The notes beneath the pieces were generated by a model. It saw only the letters and a program-made list of their open reading frames with translations. It was not told where the DNA came from and did no database searches. A DNA stretch of 64,000 nucleotides from Paraburkholderia sp. BCC1884 (GTDB lineage Bacteria > Pseudomonadota > Gammaproteobacteria > Burkholderiales > Burkholderiaceae), in NCBI RefSeq assembly GCF_900996225.1, contig NZ_CAAJGL010000134.1, forward strand, positions 124,001 to 188,000. Direction: 5' to 3'. The position numbers were made by a program, and so were the translations under genes. Below are positions 42,371 through 51,960 of this stretch, one piece after another (position 1 is the first letter of the stretch; each line of letters opens with the position of its first letter).

Positions 42371-43435
42371 ATGCCTCTCGTATCAATGCGTCAACTGCTG
42401 GACCATGCCGCCGAAAACGGCTATGGCCTTCCGGCATTCAACGTGAACAATCTGGAGCAGGTGCAGGCCATCATGGCGGCGGCCGACAAGGTCAACGCGC
42501 CGGTCATCATGCAGGCGTCGGCGGGTGCGCGTAAGTACGCGGGCGAGCCGTTCCTGCGTCATCTGATCGAAGCGGCGGTCGAGTCGTATCCGCATATTCC
42601 GGTCGTGATGCATCAGGACCACGGGCAGTCGCCGGCAGTTTGCATGGCGGCGATCCGCAGCGGTTTCACCAGCGTGATGATGGACGGCTCGCTGGAAGCC
42701 GACGGCAAGTCGGTTGCTTCGTACGAGTACAACGTCGAAGTGTCGCGCCGCGTGGTCGACGCTGCGCACTCGATCGGCATTACGGTGGAAGCGGAACTGG
42801 GCGTGCTCGGTTCGCTGGAAACCATGATGGGCGACAAGGAAGACGGCCACGGCGCGGACGGCAAGATGACCCGCGAACAGTTGCTGACCGACCCGGAGCA
42901 GGCCGCCGACTTCGTCAAGCTGACGCAGTGCGACGCGTTGGCGATCGCGATCGGAACTTCGCACGGTGCGTACAAATTCAGCAAGAAGCCGACTGGCGAT
43001 ATCCTGTCGATTCAGCGCATCAAGGAAATTCACCGCCGCATTCCGAACACCCACCTGGTGATGCACGGTTCGTCGTCGGTGCCGCAGGAATTGCTGGCTG
43101 AAATCCGCGAATTCGGCGGCGACATGAAGGAAACCTACGGCGTGCCGGTCGAGGAAATCCAGGAAGGCATCAAGCACGGCGTGCGCAAGGTCAACATCGA
43201 CACCGACCTGCGTCTGGCGATCACCGGCGCGATTCGCCGTTACATGGCGACCAATCCGGGCAAGTTCGACCCGCGCGACTACCTGAAGCCGGCGCGCGAA
43301 GCGACGATGAAGATCTGTCTCGAGCGTTACATGCAATTTGGCTGCGAAGGCCAGGCTGGCAAGATCAAGCCGGTTTCGCTTGATAAAATCGCGGAGAAGT
43401 ACAAATCGGGCGAACTCTCGCAGCTCGTCCGCTAA
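42371..43435 (+). CDS. fba: Class II fructose-bisphosphate aldolase
   Basis: A 354-residue zinc aldolase with HQDHGQSPAVCMAAIRSGFTSVMMDGS (zinc His/Asp region), AELGVLGSLE, AIAIGTSHGAYKF and NIDTDLRLAITGAIRR. The length and sequence fit the class IIB, Calvin-type (CbbA-like) group common in Burkholderia. ATG 42371 has GGAG eight bases upstream; the frame to 42239 adds non-conserved sequence. It completes a pgk-pyk-fba glycolytic group. Confidence 0.97.
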   Translation: MPLVSMRQLLDHAAENGYGLPAFNVNNLEQVQAIMAAADKVNAPVIMQASAGARKYAGEPFLRHLIEAAVESYPHIPVVMHQDHGQSPAVCMAAIRSGFTSVMMDGSLEADGKSVASYEYNVEVSRRVVDAAHSIGITVEAELGVLGSLETMMGDKEDGHGADGKMTREQLLTDPEQAADFVKLTQCDALAIAIGTSHGAYKFSKKPTGDILSIQRIKEIHRRIPNTHLVMHGSSSVPQELLAEIREFGGDMKETYGVPVEEIQEGIKHGVRKVNIDTDLRLAITGAIRRYMATNPGKFDPRDYLKPAREATMKICLERYMQFGCEGQAGKIKPVSLDKIAEKYKSGELSQLVR

Positions 43436-43466
43436 GCTAGTATCGGAGTCGACGCGAGGCTCCGCG

Positions 43467-43484
43467 CCTGGCCGTTTGGCCAGG
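43467..43484. other. Short perfect hairpin after fba
   Basis: CCTGGCC-GTTT-GGCCAGG is a perfect 7-bp stem with a tetraloop, 31 bp after the fba stop and just before the terminator. Confidence 0.6.
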
Positions 43485-43496
43485 TTGCCGTTAGAC

Positions 43497-43536
43497 CGCC
43501 GTTCCCGCATCATCCGGGGAACGGCGTTTCCCTTTT
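43497..43536 (+). terminator. Rho-independent terminator after fba
   Basis: CGCCGTTCCC (43497-43506) and GGGAACGGCG (43517-43526) form a perfect 10-bp stem followed by a T-rich tract (TTTCCCTTTTG). It separates fba from purC. Confidence 0.8.
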
Positions 43537-43579
43537 GTTCCGGTCATACTTTTTGCCTCACTTTTAGCGAACCACGACG

Positions 43580-44470
43580 ATGTCTACCCTCTACGAATCC
43601 ACGCTCCGCTCGCTGCCGCTGCTCGGCCGCGGTAAAGTCCGCGACAACTATGCGGTGGGCAACGACCAGTTGCTGATTGTCACGACCGACCGTCTGTCGG
43701 CGTTCGACGTCATCATGGGCGAGCCGATTCCGAATAAGGGACGCGTGCTCAACGAAATGGCGAACTTCTGGTTCGAGAAGCTGAAGCACGTGGTGCCGAA
43801 CCACCTCACGGGCGTGGCGCCCGAATCCGTGGTGGCGGCCGACGAAGTCGAGCAGGTCAAGGGTCGTGCAGTCGTGGTCAAGCGCCTCGAGCCGATTCTG
43901 GTGGAAGCGGTGGTGCGCGGCTACCTCGCCGGCAGCGGCTGGAAAGACTACCAGGCCACCGGTTCGGTGTGCGGCGTGGAACTGCCGCCGGGTCTGCAAA
44001 ACGCGCAGAAACTGCCGGAGCCGATCTTCACGCCGGCCGCCAAGGCCGAAATGGGTCATCACGACGAAAACATCACGTACGACGACATGGAGCGCCGCAT
44101 CGGCACCGAACTGTCGGCCACGATCCGCGACATCTCGATCAAGTTGTACAAGGAAGCGGCGGATTACGCGGCCACCCGCGGCATCATCATCGCGGATACG
44201 AAATTCGAATTCGGTCTGGACGACCACGGCAAGCTGTATCTGATGGACGAGGCGCTGACTGCCGACTCGTCGCGCTTCTGGCCGGCCGACCAGTATCAGG
44301 TCGGCACCAACCCGCCGTCGTTCGACAAGCAGTTCGTGCGCGACTGGCTCGAAACCCAATCGTGGAAGAAGGAACCGCCGGCACCCAAACTGCCGGACGA
44401 CGTGGTCACGAAGACGGGCGAGAAGTATCAGGAAGCGCTCGAACGTCTGACCGGCCAGAAGCTCGCCTGA
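43580..44470 (+). CDS. purC: SAICAR synthase (phosphoribosylaminoimidazole-succinocarboxamide synthase)
   Basis: A 296-residue enzyme of de novo purine synthesis joining CAIR and aspartate. Motifs: LLGRGKVRDNYAVGNDQLLIVTTDRLSAFDVIMGEPIPNKG, VVRGYLAGSGWKDY, IADTKFEFGLDDHGKLYLMDEALTADSSRFW. Longer form typical of betaproteobacteria. It starts a pur cluster with purE 51 bp downstream. Confidence 0.97.
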   Translation: MSTLYESTLRSLPLLGRGKVRDNYAVGNDQLLIVTTDRLSAFDVIMGEPIPNKGRVLNEMANFWFEKLKHVVPNHLTGVAPESVVAADEVEQVKGRAVVVKRLEPILVEAVVRGYLAGSGWKDYQATGSVCGVELPPGLQNAQKLPEPIFTPAAKAEMGHHDENITYDDMERRIGTELSATIRDISIKLYKEAADYAATRGIIIADTKFEFGLDDHGKLYLMDEALTADSSRFWPADQYQVGTNPPSFDKQFVRDWLETQSWKKEPPAPKLPDDVVTKTGEKYQEALERLTGQKLA

Positions 44471-44521
44471 TTACGCGCACCTGTTGCATCGGTACTGTTC
44501 AAGCCAAAAGGAAGCCGTAAG

Positions 44522-45040
44522 ATGAGTGAAGCTCAAACCGCCCATACGCATGGCGCGCCGGTTGTCGGCGTGCTGATGGGCTCCAGTTCCGACTGGGAAG
44601 TCATGAAAAACGCCGTGGCGATTCTGCAGGAATTCGGCGTGCCGTACGAAGCGAAGGTCGTTTCCGCGCACCGTATGCCCGACGAAATGTTCGCCTATGC
44701 TGAAAGCGCGCGCGAGCGCGGCATTCGCGCGATCATCGCGGGTGCGGGCGGCGCGGCGCATCTGCCGGGCATGCTGGCCGCCAAGACCACGGTGCCGGTG
44801 CTCGGCGTGCCGGTGGCGAGCAAGTACCTGAAGGGCGTCGATTCGCTGCATTCGATCGTGCAGATGCCCAAGGGCGTGCCGGTCGCCACGTTTGCCGTTG
44901 GCGAAGCGGGCGCGGCGAATGCGGCGCTGTTCGCGGTGTCGATTCTGAGCGGCACCAGCACCGAATATGCGGAAAAACTGGCGGCGTTCCGCGTGCGCCA
45001 GAACGAAGCGGCTCACGCCATGGTATTGCCGGCGCTGTAA
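44522..45040 (+). CDS. purE: N5-carboxyaminoimidazole ribonucleotide mutase
   Basis: A 172-residue class I PurE. GVLMGSSSDWEVMKNA with the conserved Ser-Ser-Asp, SAHRMPDEMFAYAESARERG (active-site His) and GAGGAAHLPGMLAAKTTVPVLGVPV are present. Good AAGGAAG ribosome binding site. It works directly after PurK in the pathway. Confidence 0.98.
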   Translation: MSEAQTAHTHGAPVVGVLMGSSSDWEVMKNAVAILQEFGVPYEAKVVSAHRMPDEMFAYAESARERGIRAIIAGAGGAAHLPGMLAAKTTVPVLGVPVASKYLKGVDSLHSIVQMPKGVPVATFAVGEAGAANAALFAVSILSGTSTEYAEKLAAFRVRQNEAAHAMVLPAL

Positions 45041-45198
45041 GCATCGCCAGGCTTGATTGTATAAAGACGTCCCCTGTGTCGACCGGAGTTAGCGCTCCAG
45101 CGCTTATTCCGGTCCCCATGCAAGATGTTGCTGTCCGACCCCCGGCCGGAGCCTGCCCGCTGTATGGCATGGCGACCCGGCCGCGACCGACCACTAAG

Positions 45199-46395
45199 AT
45201 GAACCCAGACAACACACCGGTTTCACCGATTCTGCCCGGCGCATGGCTTGGCATGGTCGGTGGCGGCCAGCTCGGCCGCATGTTCTGCTTTGCCGCTCAG
45301 GCCATGGGCTACCGCGTCGCGGTCCTCGACCCCGACGAAAGCAGTCCGGCGGGCGCAGTGGCCGATCGCCATCTGCGCGCGGCTTACGACGACGAAGCGT
45401 CGCTGACCGAACTCGCGCGCCTGTGCGCGGCGGTGTCGACCGAATTCGAGAACGTGCCGGCTGCGAGCCTCGATTTTCTGGCCAGGACCACCTTCGTCAG
45501 TCCGGCCGGCCGTTGCGTCGCCGTGGCGCAGGACCGCATTGCCGAGAAGCGCTTTATCGCCTCGTCGGGCGTCACGGTCGCGCCGCACGTGGTGATCGAA
45601 TCGTCGAGCGCGCTCGCCGCCCTCGACGACGCCAAACTCGAAGCCGTGCTGCCCGGCATTCTCAAAACGGCCCGCATGGGCTACGACGGCAAAGGCCAGA
45701 TCCGCGTGCGCAACGCCGAGGAAGTGCGCGAGGCGCATGCTTCGCTCGCCGGCGTGCCGTGCGTGCTGGAAAAGCGTTTGCCGCTGAAGTTCGAGGTGTC
45801 CGCGTTGATCGCGCGCGCGGCGAGCGGGGCGTCGGTGGTGTATCCGCTGGCGCAGAACACGCATCGCGACGGCGTGCTGTCGCACACCATCGTCCCGGCG
45901 CCGGACGCAAGCCCGACACTCGTTGAGCAGGCCCAACAGGCCGCGCTGCAAATCGCCGACAAGCTCGGCTACGTGGGCGTGCTGTGCGTCGAGTTTTTCA
46001 TTCTCGAAGACGGCTCGCTGGTAGCCAATGAAATGGCGCCGCGTCCGCACAACTCCGGTCACTACACCGTGGACGCCTGCGCGACCAGCCAGTTCGAACA
46101 GCAGGTGCGTGCGATGACCGGCATGCCGCTCGGCGACACGCGCCAGCATTCGCCGGCGGTGATGCTGAACATCCTCGGCGACGTGTGGTTCCCGGACGGT
46201 CCGAAGCGCGCGGCGGTCACGCCGCCGTGGCACGAAGTCGCCGCGATGCCGGCGGCACGTCTGCATCTGTACGGCAAGGAAGAGGCGCGCTGCGGCCGCA
46301 AGATGGGCCACATCAACTTCACGGCGGCCACGCTCGAAGAAGCTCGCACGGCGGGGCGCGATTGCGCGCGGCTGCTGCATATCATCACGAGCTGA
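45199..46395 (+). CDS. purK: N5-carboxyaminoimidazole ribonucleotide synthase
   Basis: A 398-residue ATP-grasp enzyme. Starts MNPDNTPVSPILPGAWLGMVGGGQLGRMF; ATP-grasp core LKTARMGYDGKGQ, EKRLPLKFEVSALIAR; metal/ATP residues in FFILEDGSLVANEMAPRPHNSGHYTVDAC. ATG 45199 is chosen at the conserved N-terminus; in-frame codons to 45076 add a non-conserved leader. It makes N5-CAIR for PurE. Confidence 0.95.
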   Translation: MNPDNTPVSPILPGAWLGMVGGGQLGRMFCFAAQAMGYRVAVLDPDESSPAGAVADRHLRAAYDDEASLTELARLCAAVSTEFENVPAASLDFLARTTFVSPAGRCVAVAQDRIAEKRFIASSGVTVAPHVVIESSSALAALDDAKLEAVLPGILKTARMGYDGKGQIRVRNAEEVREAHASLAGVPCVLEKRLPLKFEVSALIARAASGASVVYPLAQNTHRDGVLSHTIVPAPDASPTLVEQAQQAALQIADKLGYVGVLCVEFFILEDGSLVANEMAPRPHNSGHYTVDACATSQFEQQVRAMTGMPLGDTRQHSPAVMLNILGDVWFPDGPKRAAVTPPWHEVAAMPAARLHLYGKEEARCGRKMGHINFTAATLEEARTAGRDCARLLHIITS

Positions 46396-46404
46396 CGCAC
46401 GCTT

Positions 46405-47454
46405 ATGCCGGATCAACAGAAACCCGTCGAAGGCGCCGCGAGCGCATTGCCGGTGAGCACCGAGCAGATTCAGCACGCCGCGGCCTTGCTCGATGCGGGT
46501 GATCTGGTCGCGTTTCCCACGGAGACGGTCTACGGTCTCGGCGGCGACGCCGAAAACCCGGACGCCGTCGCGCGCATTTATGCAGCGAAGGGCCGGCCCG
46601 CGAATCATCCGGTGATCGTGCATCTGGCGCCGCACGGCGATCCGAACTACTGGGTCGAGCATCTGCCCGCCGAGGCGCAGCGTTTGATCGACGCTTTCTG
46701 GCCGGGCCCGCTTACGTTGATTCTGAAGCGTGCCGCGCGGATTCCGGCAGCGGTGAGCGGTGGTCAGGATTCGGTCGGATTGCGTTGCCCGTCGCATCCC
46801 GTTGCGCAAGCTTTGCTGGAAGCGTTCAGCGCGCTGCGTGGCGGGCATGGTGGTGTGGCGGCGCCATCGGCAAACCGGTTTGGGCATGTGAGTCCGACCA
46901 CGGCGCAGCATGTGCGCGAGGAGTTCGGTAGCGCAATCCATGTACTCGATGGCGGCGCGTCGGATGTCGGCATTGAATCGACGATTCTGGATTTGTCGCG
47001 CGGCTTTCCGGCGCTGTTGCGTCCCGGTCGCGTGACGCCGCAAGACATCGCCGATGTACTCGGCGAAGCGCCGCGTTTGCCCGATGGTTCGGATGCCAGC
47101 GCGCCGCGTGCTTCGGGTACGTTGAAAGCGCACTATGCGCCGCGCACGCCGTTGGCTTTGCTGCCGTTCGCCGCACTGGAGCCGTTGCTGGCGGCGCGTG
47201 AGCCTGGCGAACGTGTGGCCTTGGTGGCGCGGGCATCGCGTGCCGGGCGTTGGGCCGAAGCGGAGGGCGTGCATTTCATCGCGGCGCCTGAAGATCCCCA
47301 TGTCTATGCGCGTGAATTGTACGGGTTGCTCAGAGCGCTCGATCGCGCGAACGTCACGCGGATTCTGATCGAGAAGCTACCGGATTCGATCGAATGGATC
47401 GCGGTGAACGATCGGTTGGGGCGGGCGGCGGCGGCCTTCGAAGCGCAGGGATAA
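46405..47454 (+). CDS. L-threonylcarbamoyladenylate synthase, Sua5 type
   Basis: A 349-residue two-domain Sua5/YrdC protein for tRNA t6A37 synthesis. The N-terminal YrdC domain has LVAFPTETVYGLGGDAENPDAVARIYAAKGRPANHPVIVHL and GVAAPSANRFGHVSPTTAQHV, and the C-terminal Sua5 domain is linked by ASGTLKAHYAPRTPLAL. It starts nine bases after purK, so it is probably co-transcribed with the purine genes. Confidence 0.95.
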   Translation: MPDQQKPVEGAASALPVSTEQIQHAAALLDAGDLVAFPTETVYGLGGDAENPDAVARIYAAKGRPANHPVIVHLAPHGDPNYWVEHLPAEAQRLIDAFWPGPLTLILKRAARIPAAVSGGQDSVGLRCPSHPVAQALLEAFSALRGGHGGVAAPSANRFGHVSPTTAQHVREEFGSAIHVLDGGASDVGIESTILDLSRGFPALLRPGRVTPQDIADVLGEAPRLPDGSDASAPRASGTLKAHYAPRTPLALLPFAALEPLLAAREPGERVALVARASRAGRWAEAEGVHFIAAPEDPHVYARELYGLLRALDRANVTRILIEKLPDSIEWIAVNDRLGRAAAAFEAQG

Positions 47455-47494
47455 AGTGAAAGGCCCGACTGAACTCAGCCGGGCCTTTCACTTT
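47453..47494. terminator. Bidirectional terminator, hairpin 1
   Basis: Perfect 15-bp arms AAAGTGAAAGGCCCG (47453-47467) and CGGGCCTTTCACTTT (47480-47494). The first arm overlaps the last two bases of the Sua5 stop codon. It lies between convergent genes. Confidence 0.8.
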
Positions 47495-47508
47495 CATCAC
47501 CGCAGAAG

Positions 47509-47543
47509 AAAAACGGCGGATTTTCGGATCCGCCGTTTTTTTA
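47509..47543. terminator. Bidirectional terminator, hairpin 2
   Basis: AAAAACGGCGGA (47509-47520) and TCCGCCGTTTTT (47529-47540), with further T residues, form an A/U-flanked stem able to terminate in both directions. It ends one base before the stop of the minus-strand esterase gene. Confidence 0.88.
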
Positions 47544-48791
47544 TTACTTGCCCAACCCCGTTGCCGCGATCTGCTGCTGCACGTACTGCGCGAACAAGGC
47601 GTGCAGATGCGTGCTCGGGTGAACCGTGTCCGCAAACATGTAGGTCTGGTCAGCGCCAGCCACCGTGTAAGTCTGCGGCGAGCAGAACAGCGACGAGGCG
47701 AATTGCGAGCCGTACTCCGCCGGCGTCAAGCCGTTCGTTGCGCTCGGATTAGCGGTAGCGTACGCGGTTGCGTTGGCCGCCATCGACGTCAGGTTACACG
47801 CCGTGCCGGTGTTGGACACCGTGAAGCCGAGCGCCTGATAGTTCGGCAACTGTTGATCCAGCCACGTGAACGCGTCGGCCACGATGACCTTGCCGTTACC
47901 CAGCAGGCCGAGAGCCGTCAGGTTCTGGACCAGCAGATAGTTATACGCTGCGGTAATCCCAGTCAGCAGTGCTGCCGAGCCAGGCGTGCTCGCGTTGGCC
48001 GCCACGCCGAGCGGCGTATTGCCGATGTCGGGCACCGTCGAAATCACCACGTGGGTCGCGCCCGAATTGACGATGGTCTGGACTTGCGCGGCGAGCTGCG
48101 TAGCCGCCTGCGCGATCTGCGGGTCGGCCAGCTGCTGCAGGTAGCCGACGATGAATGCCACCTGGCCTGCCTGCGAGTTCGGCAGTTTGCCTGCTTGCAC
48201 GAGCAGCGGGTATTGCGTCTGCAACGCGGCGCCGAGCGCCGTCAAATTGGCCGTGGTCGAGAATTGGAAAATATCGTTCGCACCGCCGTTGACCAGCACG
48301 AGCTGGTTCGCGTTGAAGCTCGTATGCGCGCCCAGGTAGTTAGTGACCTGCGTCACCACCGGCACGGTCGTCGCGGCCATGTTGTTGGGCGCCCAGCCTT
48401 CGCCTTGCGCATTGACGACGTCCGAGCCGCCTTGCGCGTAACCGAGGCCGCCCGTTGCCACCAGCGGTTGACCGAAACCGCCCAGATACGCCGCCGTCAA
48501 CGTCCCGCCGTAATATTCCGCGACCTTCTGCGTCCAAACCTCACCCGGGTTCGTCGTGAAGCGGCCGCCACCGAAGCTCGCCTGAATCACCGGCGCGTAC
48601 GTGCCGACGTCCGAGAGGCTGTCGCCGAACGACACGACCTGCAATTTGACGCCGCCCGCCGGCGTGCTGCTGGCATTGTTGTTATCGCTGCTGCCACCGC
48701 CGCACGCTGCGAGCAGGGCAAAAGCGGCGCTGGCCATGGCGATCTGCGTGACGCGCAACCACTGTTTTTTTCTCAATGCTGTTTGCTTCAT
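47544..48791 (-). CDS. SGNH/GDSL-family esterase lipoprotein
   Basis: A 415-residue secreted hydrolase. The N-terminus (RVTQIAMASAAFALLAAC) ends in a lipobox, followed by a Gly/Ser/Asn linker. The GDSL block is VVSFGDSLSDVGTY (nucleophile Ser), block III is VLVNGGANDIFQF, and block V is MFADTVHPSTHLHALFAQYV with the Asp-His pair, so the triad is complete. Two further cysteines may form a disulfide. It is probably a periplasmic or surface lipase/esterase. ATG 48791 fits the lipoprotein signal; the frame to 49052 is rejected. Confidence 0.88.
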   Translation of the reverse strand: MKQTALRKKQWLRVTQIAMASAAFALLAACGGGSSDNNNASSTPAGGVKLQVVSFGDSLSDVGTYAPVIQASFGGGRFTTNPGEVWTQKVAEYYGGTLTAAYLGGFGQPLVATGGLGYAQGGSDVVNAQGEGWAPNNMAATTVPVVTQVTNYLGAHTSFNANQLVLVNGGANDIFQFSTTANLTALGAALQTQYPLLVQAGKLPNSQAGQVAFIVGYLQQLADPQIAQAATQLAAQVQTIVNSGATHVVISTVPDIGNTPLGVAANASTPGSAALLTGITAAYNYLLVQNLTALGLLGNGKVIVADAFTWLDQQLPNYQALGFTVSNTGTACNLTSMAANATAYATANPSATNGLTPAEYGSQFASSLFCSPQTYTVAGADQTYMFADTVHPSTHLHALFAQYVQQQIAATGLGK

Positions 48792-48885
48792 GTTGACTAC
48801 ATCTCCTCGTATATGTGGCCGATATGCCATGTATTGCAGGCAGCGCCCGCCGCGTCGGCGGCGTGACGACAGCTTACAGAATCGT

Positions 48886-49824
48886 CTACGGTCTGCGTGG
48901 TGTTTGAAACGCAGCCGTGTGAGTGTCATTCTCGCTTGCTTCGACGTCCGACTCCAGTGAAGCGGCTGACCGATGCGCATGATAATGCGCGGCCCACGCG
49001 GGCGGCGCAAAGAGCGCGCGCAGCTTGTTGCGACCACCGCGCACGCTCGCAAAGTCGCGCATCATCGACGCCCATTCGTGAAACGTCGCCTTCAACGGGT
49101 TGTAAGTATGAAGCGGCTCGACGATGCCGTACACCGGCGCGTCGCGCGGATCTTCATCGACGTAGCTGCCGAACAGGCGATCCCAGATCGACAGTACGCC
49201 CGCGTAGTTTCGATCGATATAGCGGTCGTTGCGGGCATGGTGCACGCGATGCATCGACGGCGTATTGAACACGTATTCGAGCCAGCCGAGCTTGCCGATT
49301 GCCTGCGTATGAACGAAGAACTGGAAGCCCAGGTTGATCAGCACGATGGCGACGATCTGCGTGGGCGCAAAGCCGAGCACCGCGAGCGGAATCCAGAACA
49401 CCCACATGCCCGCGATGGGATACATCAGGCTCTGGCGAAACGCGGTCGAGAAATTCATGCGTTCCGACGAGTGATGCACGACATGCGCCGCCCACAACCA
49501 GCGCACCCGGTGGCTGCAGCGGTGAAACACGTAATAGAGCAGGTCCTGGGCGACGAACAGCACCACGAACGAGACCCACGTAGCGGGCCAGGTATGAACG
49601 CGGTAGTGCTCGTAGAAAAAAGCGTAGACGGGGATGATGGCGAGCCACGCGAGCTTGTCGGCGGCCTGTTGCATCAGTGCGAGCGCGGCGTTGCAGAGCG
49701 TGTCGCGCCAACTGTAGAGTTGCGCGCCCGGGCGTGTGCGCCGCAGGTGCCACGCCTCCCAGCCGATGCATGCGAGAAAGACTGGCGCCATGGCGAGCAG
49801 CAGCAATTCGGCATCGAATTGCAT
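48886..49824 (-). CDS. Sterol desaturase/fatty acid hydroxylase-family membrane protein
   Basis: A 312-residue membrane protein with about four helices and the histidine boxes of the di-iron FA_hydroxylase family: FHRCSH (HxxxH), HVVHHSS and HRVHHARN. It probably hydroxylates or desaturates a lipid. The natural substrate is unknown. The C-terminus is polar with a low-complexity tail. Confidence 0.88.
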   Translation of the reverse strand: MQFDAELLLLAMAPVFLACIGWEAWHLRRTRPGAQLYSWRDTLCNAALALMQQAADKLAWLAIIPVYAFFYEHYRVHTWPATWVSFVVLFVAQDLLYYVFHRCSHRVRWLWAAHVVHHSSERMNFSTAFRQSLMYPIAGMWVFWIPLAVLGFAPTQIVAIVLINLGFQFFVHTQAIGKLGWLEYVFNTPSMHRVHHARNDRYIDRNYAGVLSIWDRLFGSYVDEDPRDAPVYGIVEPLHTYNPLKATFHEWASMMRDFASVRGGRNKLRALFAPPAWAAHYHAHRSAASLESDVEASENDTHTAAFQTPRRP

Positions 49825-50018
49825 GGTGTCTTCCTCCCTGGTCCCTGGCCGCCGCGCTGTGCGCAGTCGGCGTTGTCGTTATTGTTCGAGTGTGCCGCGC
49901 GGCCCCAGTGGCGACGCGGCTTGTGCGTCACGCAAGGCGTTTCACGCACGACTCAAACACTGCTCGACAGCGTACACGGTTAGGACCGCGCCGCGCATGG
50001 CTTCGCTAGAAGAAAACC

Positions 50019-51701
50019 TCAGTGGGCTTCGCGCTTGTGCGGGTTTTTCCTGGGCTTGCTGGCACGCGGTTCGACGACCGGGTCCGAAACCTTCGTGAAG
50101 CCCTGGGAAGGACCCTGATACACCCACTCGAGCAGTGCATCGTGCGCAGCGCGTGCGGCTTCCGAATGCGGATCGTTGATGAGGCTGACCACCACGTAAC
50201 TATTGCCGTCGGCCGAGGCCACGTAGCCCGCGATCGCGCGTACGTCGCGCAACGTGCCGGTCTTGATGTGCGCATTGCCGCCCGCGCCCTGGTTGGTCAG
50301 GCGGTTGCGCATGGTGCCGTCGACGCCCGCGATCGGCAGCGACTCCACGAATACCTGCGCGACCGGACTCGCGTTGGCCCGCTGCAGCAGCTCGGCGAGC
50401 GAGAGTGCGGTGACGTGCTCGTTGCGCGATAAACCCGAGCCGTTGTCGAGCGTCAGGTCCTGCATGTCGATGCTGTCGCGACGCAAAAATTCCTGGATCG
50501 CGCGCGCCGCCTTGGCGGGTGTGGCGGGCGCTTTTTCTTCGGTCGCGCCGATGGTCAGGAACAGGTTGCGCGCCATCGTGTTGTTGCTGAACTTGTTGAT
50601 GTCCCGAACGATGTCGGAGAGCATCGGCCCCTCGTGTGTCGCCACGAGTTTCGCGCCGACCGGCACCGCCCCTTCGCGGGTCACGCCGCTGAACGTGCCG
50701 CCGGTTTGCTGCCACAGTGCGAGGAAACCGCCAGCGAAGAACGCCGAGTGATCGAGCACGGCGACGTTGATCGTGCGCGGGCCGCAACGCACCGAGTATT
50801 CGCCGCTGAACGAGGCGACGACCGTGCCGTTCGGTTGCGGCGTGACACTCGGCGAGACGGTGGCGGCGTCGCCTCGACACGGGCCGTTGACCGCGTGCAT
50901 CTGATTGTCGATCTGCAATTGCGCGAGTGCGGGCAGCACGTCGATGGCGACCGTGCCGTCGGGCGACGGCGTCAGCGTGAACGACAGCGATTTGAACGCA
51001 TACAGGAGGGGATCGGGGCCGACGTTGTACGGCGCGGTGGTGTCGTCGTCGAACGGCGGCAGGTCGCGCGTGGACGCGTCGAAGTAGCGCTTGTCGAGCA
51101 CCAGCGCGCCGTCGATACCGTTGATGCCCGCCTTGTGGATTTTCTGCACGAGGTCGATCAGTTCTTCCGGCACGAGCTTCGGGTCGCCGGTGCCCTGAAT
51201 GTAGAGATTGCCATGCAGCACGCCGCTGGCATCGACCGTGCCGTCCGCGTAGGCGTTGGTGCGCCAGCGGTAGTCGGGGCCGAGAATCGACAGGCCGGAG
51301 TAAGTGGTGACGAGCTTCATCGTGGACGCCGGCATCATTGGCTTGCCGGCGTTCAGGGCGAGAAGCGGCGTACGGTCGCCGACTTTTTCCACCACCACGC
51401 TGATCGACGTGAGCGGTACGTGGGCGCGCTGCAAGCCGAGCATCACCGACTGCGGCAAGACGGTCGTGACATTCACGCTCGGTCGTGTGGCCTTGATGCG
51501 CGCTTGCGCGGCAAGCGGCAACGAAGCGCCGCCGCTCAGCACCGCGCAGGCGACGAGCCAGGCGGCCGGCCGCTTCGCGAGGCGCCGGGGCAGGGACTCG
51601 ACAAAGGCAGAAGCAGCAGAGGGGAAGGCGGAGGAGAAGCGCGAACGCAGCGCGAAATGTTGCATGCGGCGTGCGAAAGAAGGCAGGAAAGCGTGCGTCA
51701 T
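50019..51701 (-). CDS. dacB: D-alanyl-D-alanine carboxypeptidase/endopeptidase (PBP4, DacB)
   Basis: A 560-residue class C penicillin-binding protein. Active-site motifs: STMK at residues 126-129 (MMPASTMKLV), SNN in KFSNNTMARN and KTG in HIKTGTLRDV. An inserted domain lies between the first two, as in PBP4. The N-terminus has about 45 extra residues before the signal segment (AAWLVACAVLSGGASLPLAAQA), so the predicted signal peptide is unusually long. It trims peptidoglycan cross-links in the periplasm. The frame to 52013 crosses into the divergent regulator and is rejected. Confidence 0.92.
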   Translation of the reverse strand: MTHAFLPSFARRMQHFALRSRFSSAFPSAASAFVESLPRRLAKRPAAWLVACAVLSGGASLPLAAQARIKATRPSVNVTTVLPQSVMLGLQRAHVPLTSISVVVEKVGDRTPLLALNAGKPMMPASTMKLVTTYSGLSILGPDYRWRTNAYADGTVDASGVLHGNLYIQGTGDPKLVPEELIDLVQKIHKAGINGIDGALVLDKRYFDASTRDLPPFDDDTTAPYNVGPDPLLYAFKSLSFTLTPSPDGTVAIDVLPALAQLQIDNQMHAVNGPCRGDAATVSPSVTPQPNGTVVASFSGEYSVRCGPRTINVAVLDHSAFFAGGFLALWQQTGGTFSGVTREGAVPVGAKLVATHEGPMLSDIVRDINKFSNNTMARNLFLTIGATEEKAPATPAKAARAIQEFLRRDSIDMQDLTLDNGSGLSRNEHVTALSLAELLQRANASPVAQVFVESLPIAGVDGTMRNRLTNQGAGGNAHIKTGTLRDVRAIAGYVASADGNSYVVVSLINDPHSEAARAAHDALLEWVYQGPSQGFTKVSDPVVEPRASKPRKNPHKREAH

Positions 51702-51960
51702 GGACGGGCAAAAAAGCAAAATGTCGGGGCGTGGGGCACGCGGCAAATCAGGGCTGCGATCGGTGTTGCACTCGGTGCTGCAATCAGGGTTGCATCGAGG
51801 CTGATGCGTAGCGCGTCGGCACGATGTCGGCGCCGCGCGATGCAAAGCGCCCATTGTAGAGACATGCCGTGAGACTGCGGTGAAAAAAGCGCCACAGGGG
51901 CGTCGACAGTGAGCGGACGCTAGAATGCGGCATCGACAAACGTTTCGGGACGTATCAATC

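Noticed and set aside
45223..47301. 692-codon minus-strand frame over purK and the Sua5-type gene
   Set aside because: Spans two genuine plus-strand genes; no family features.
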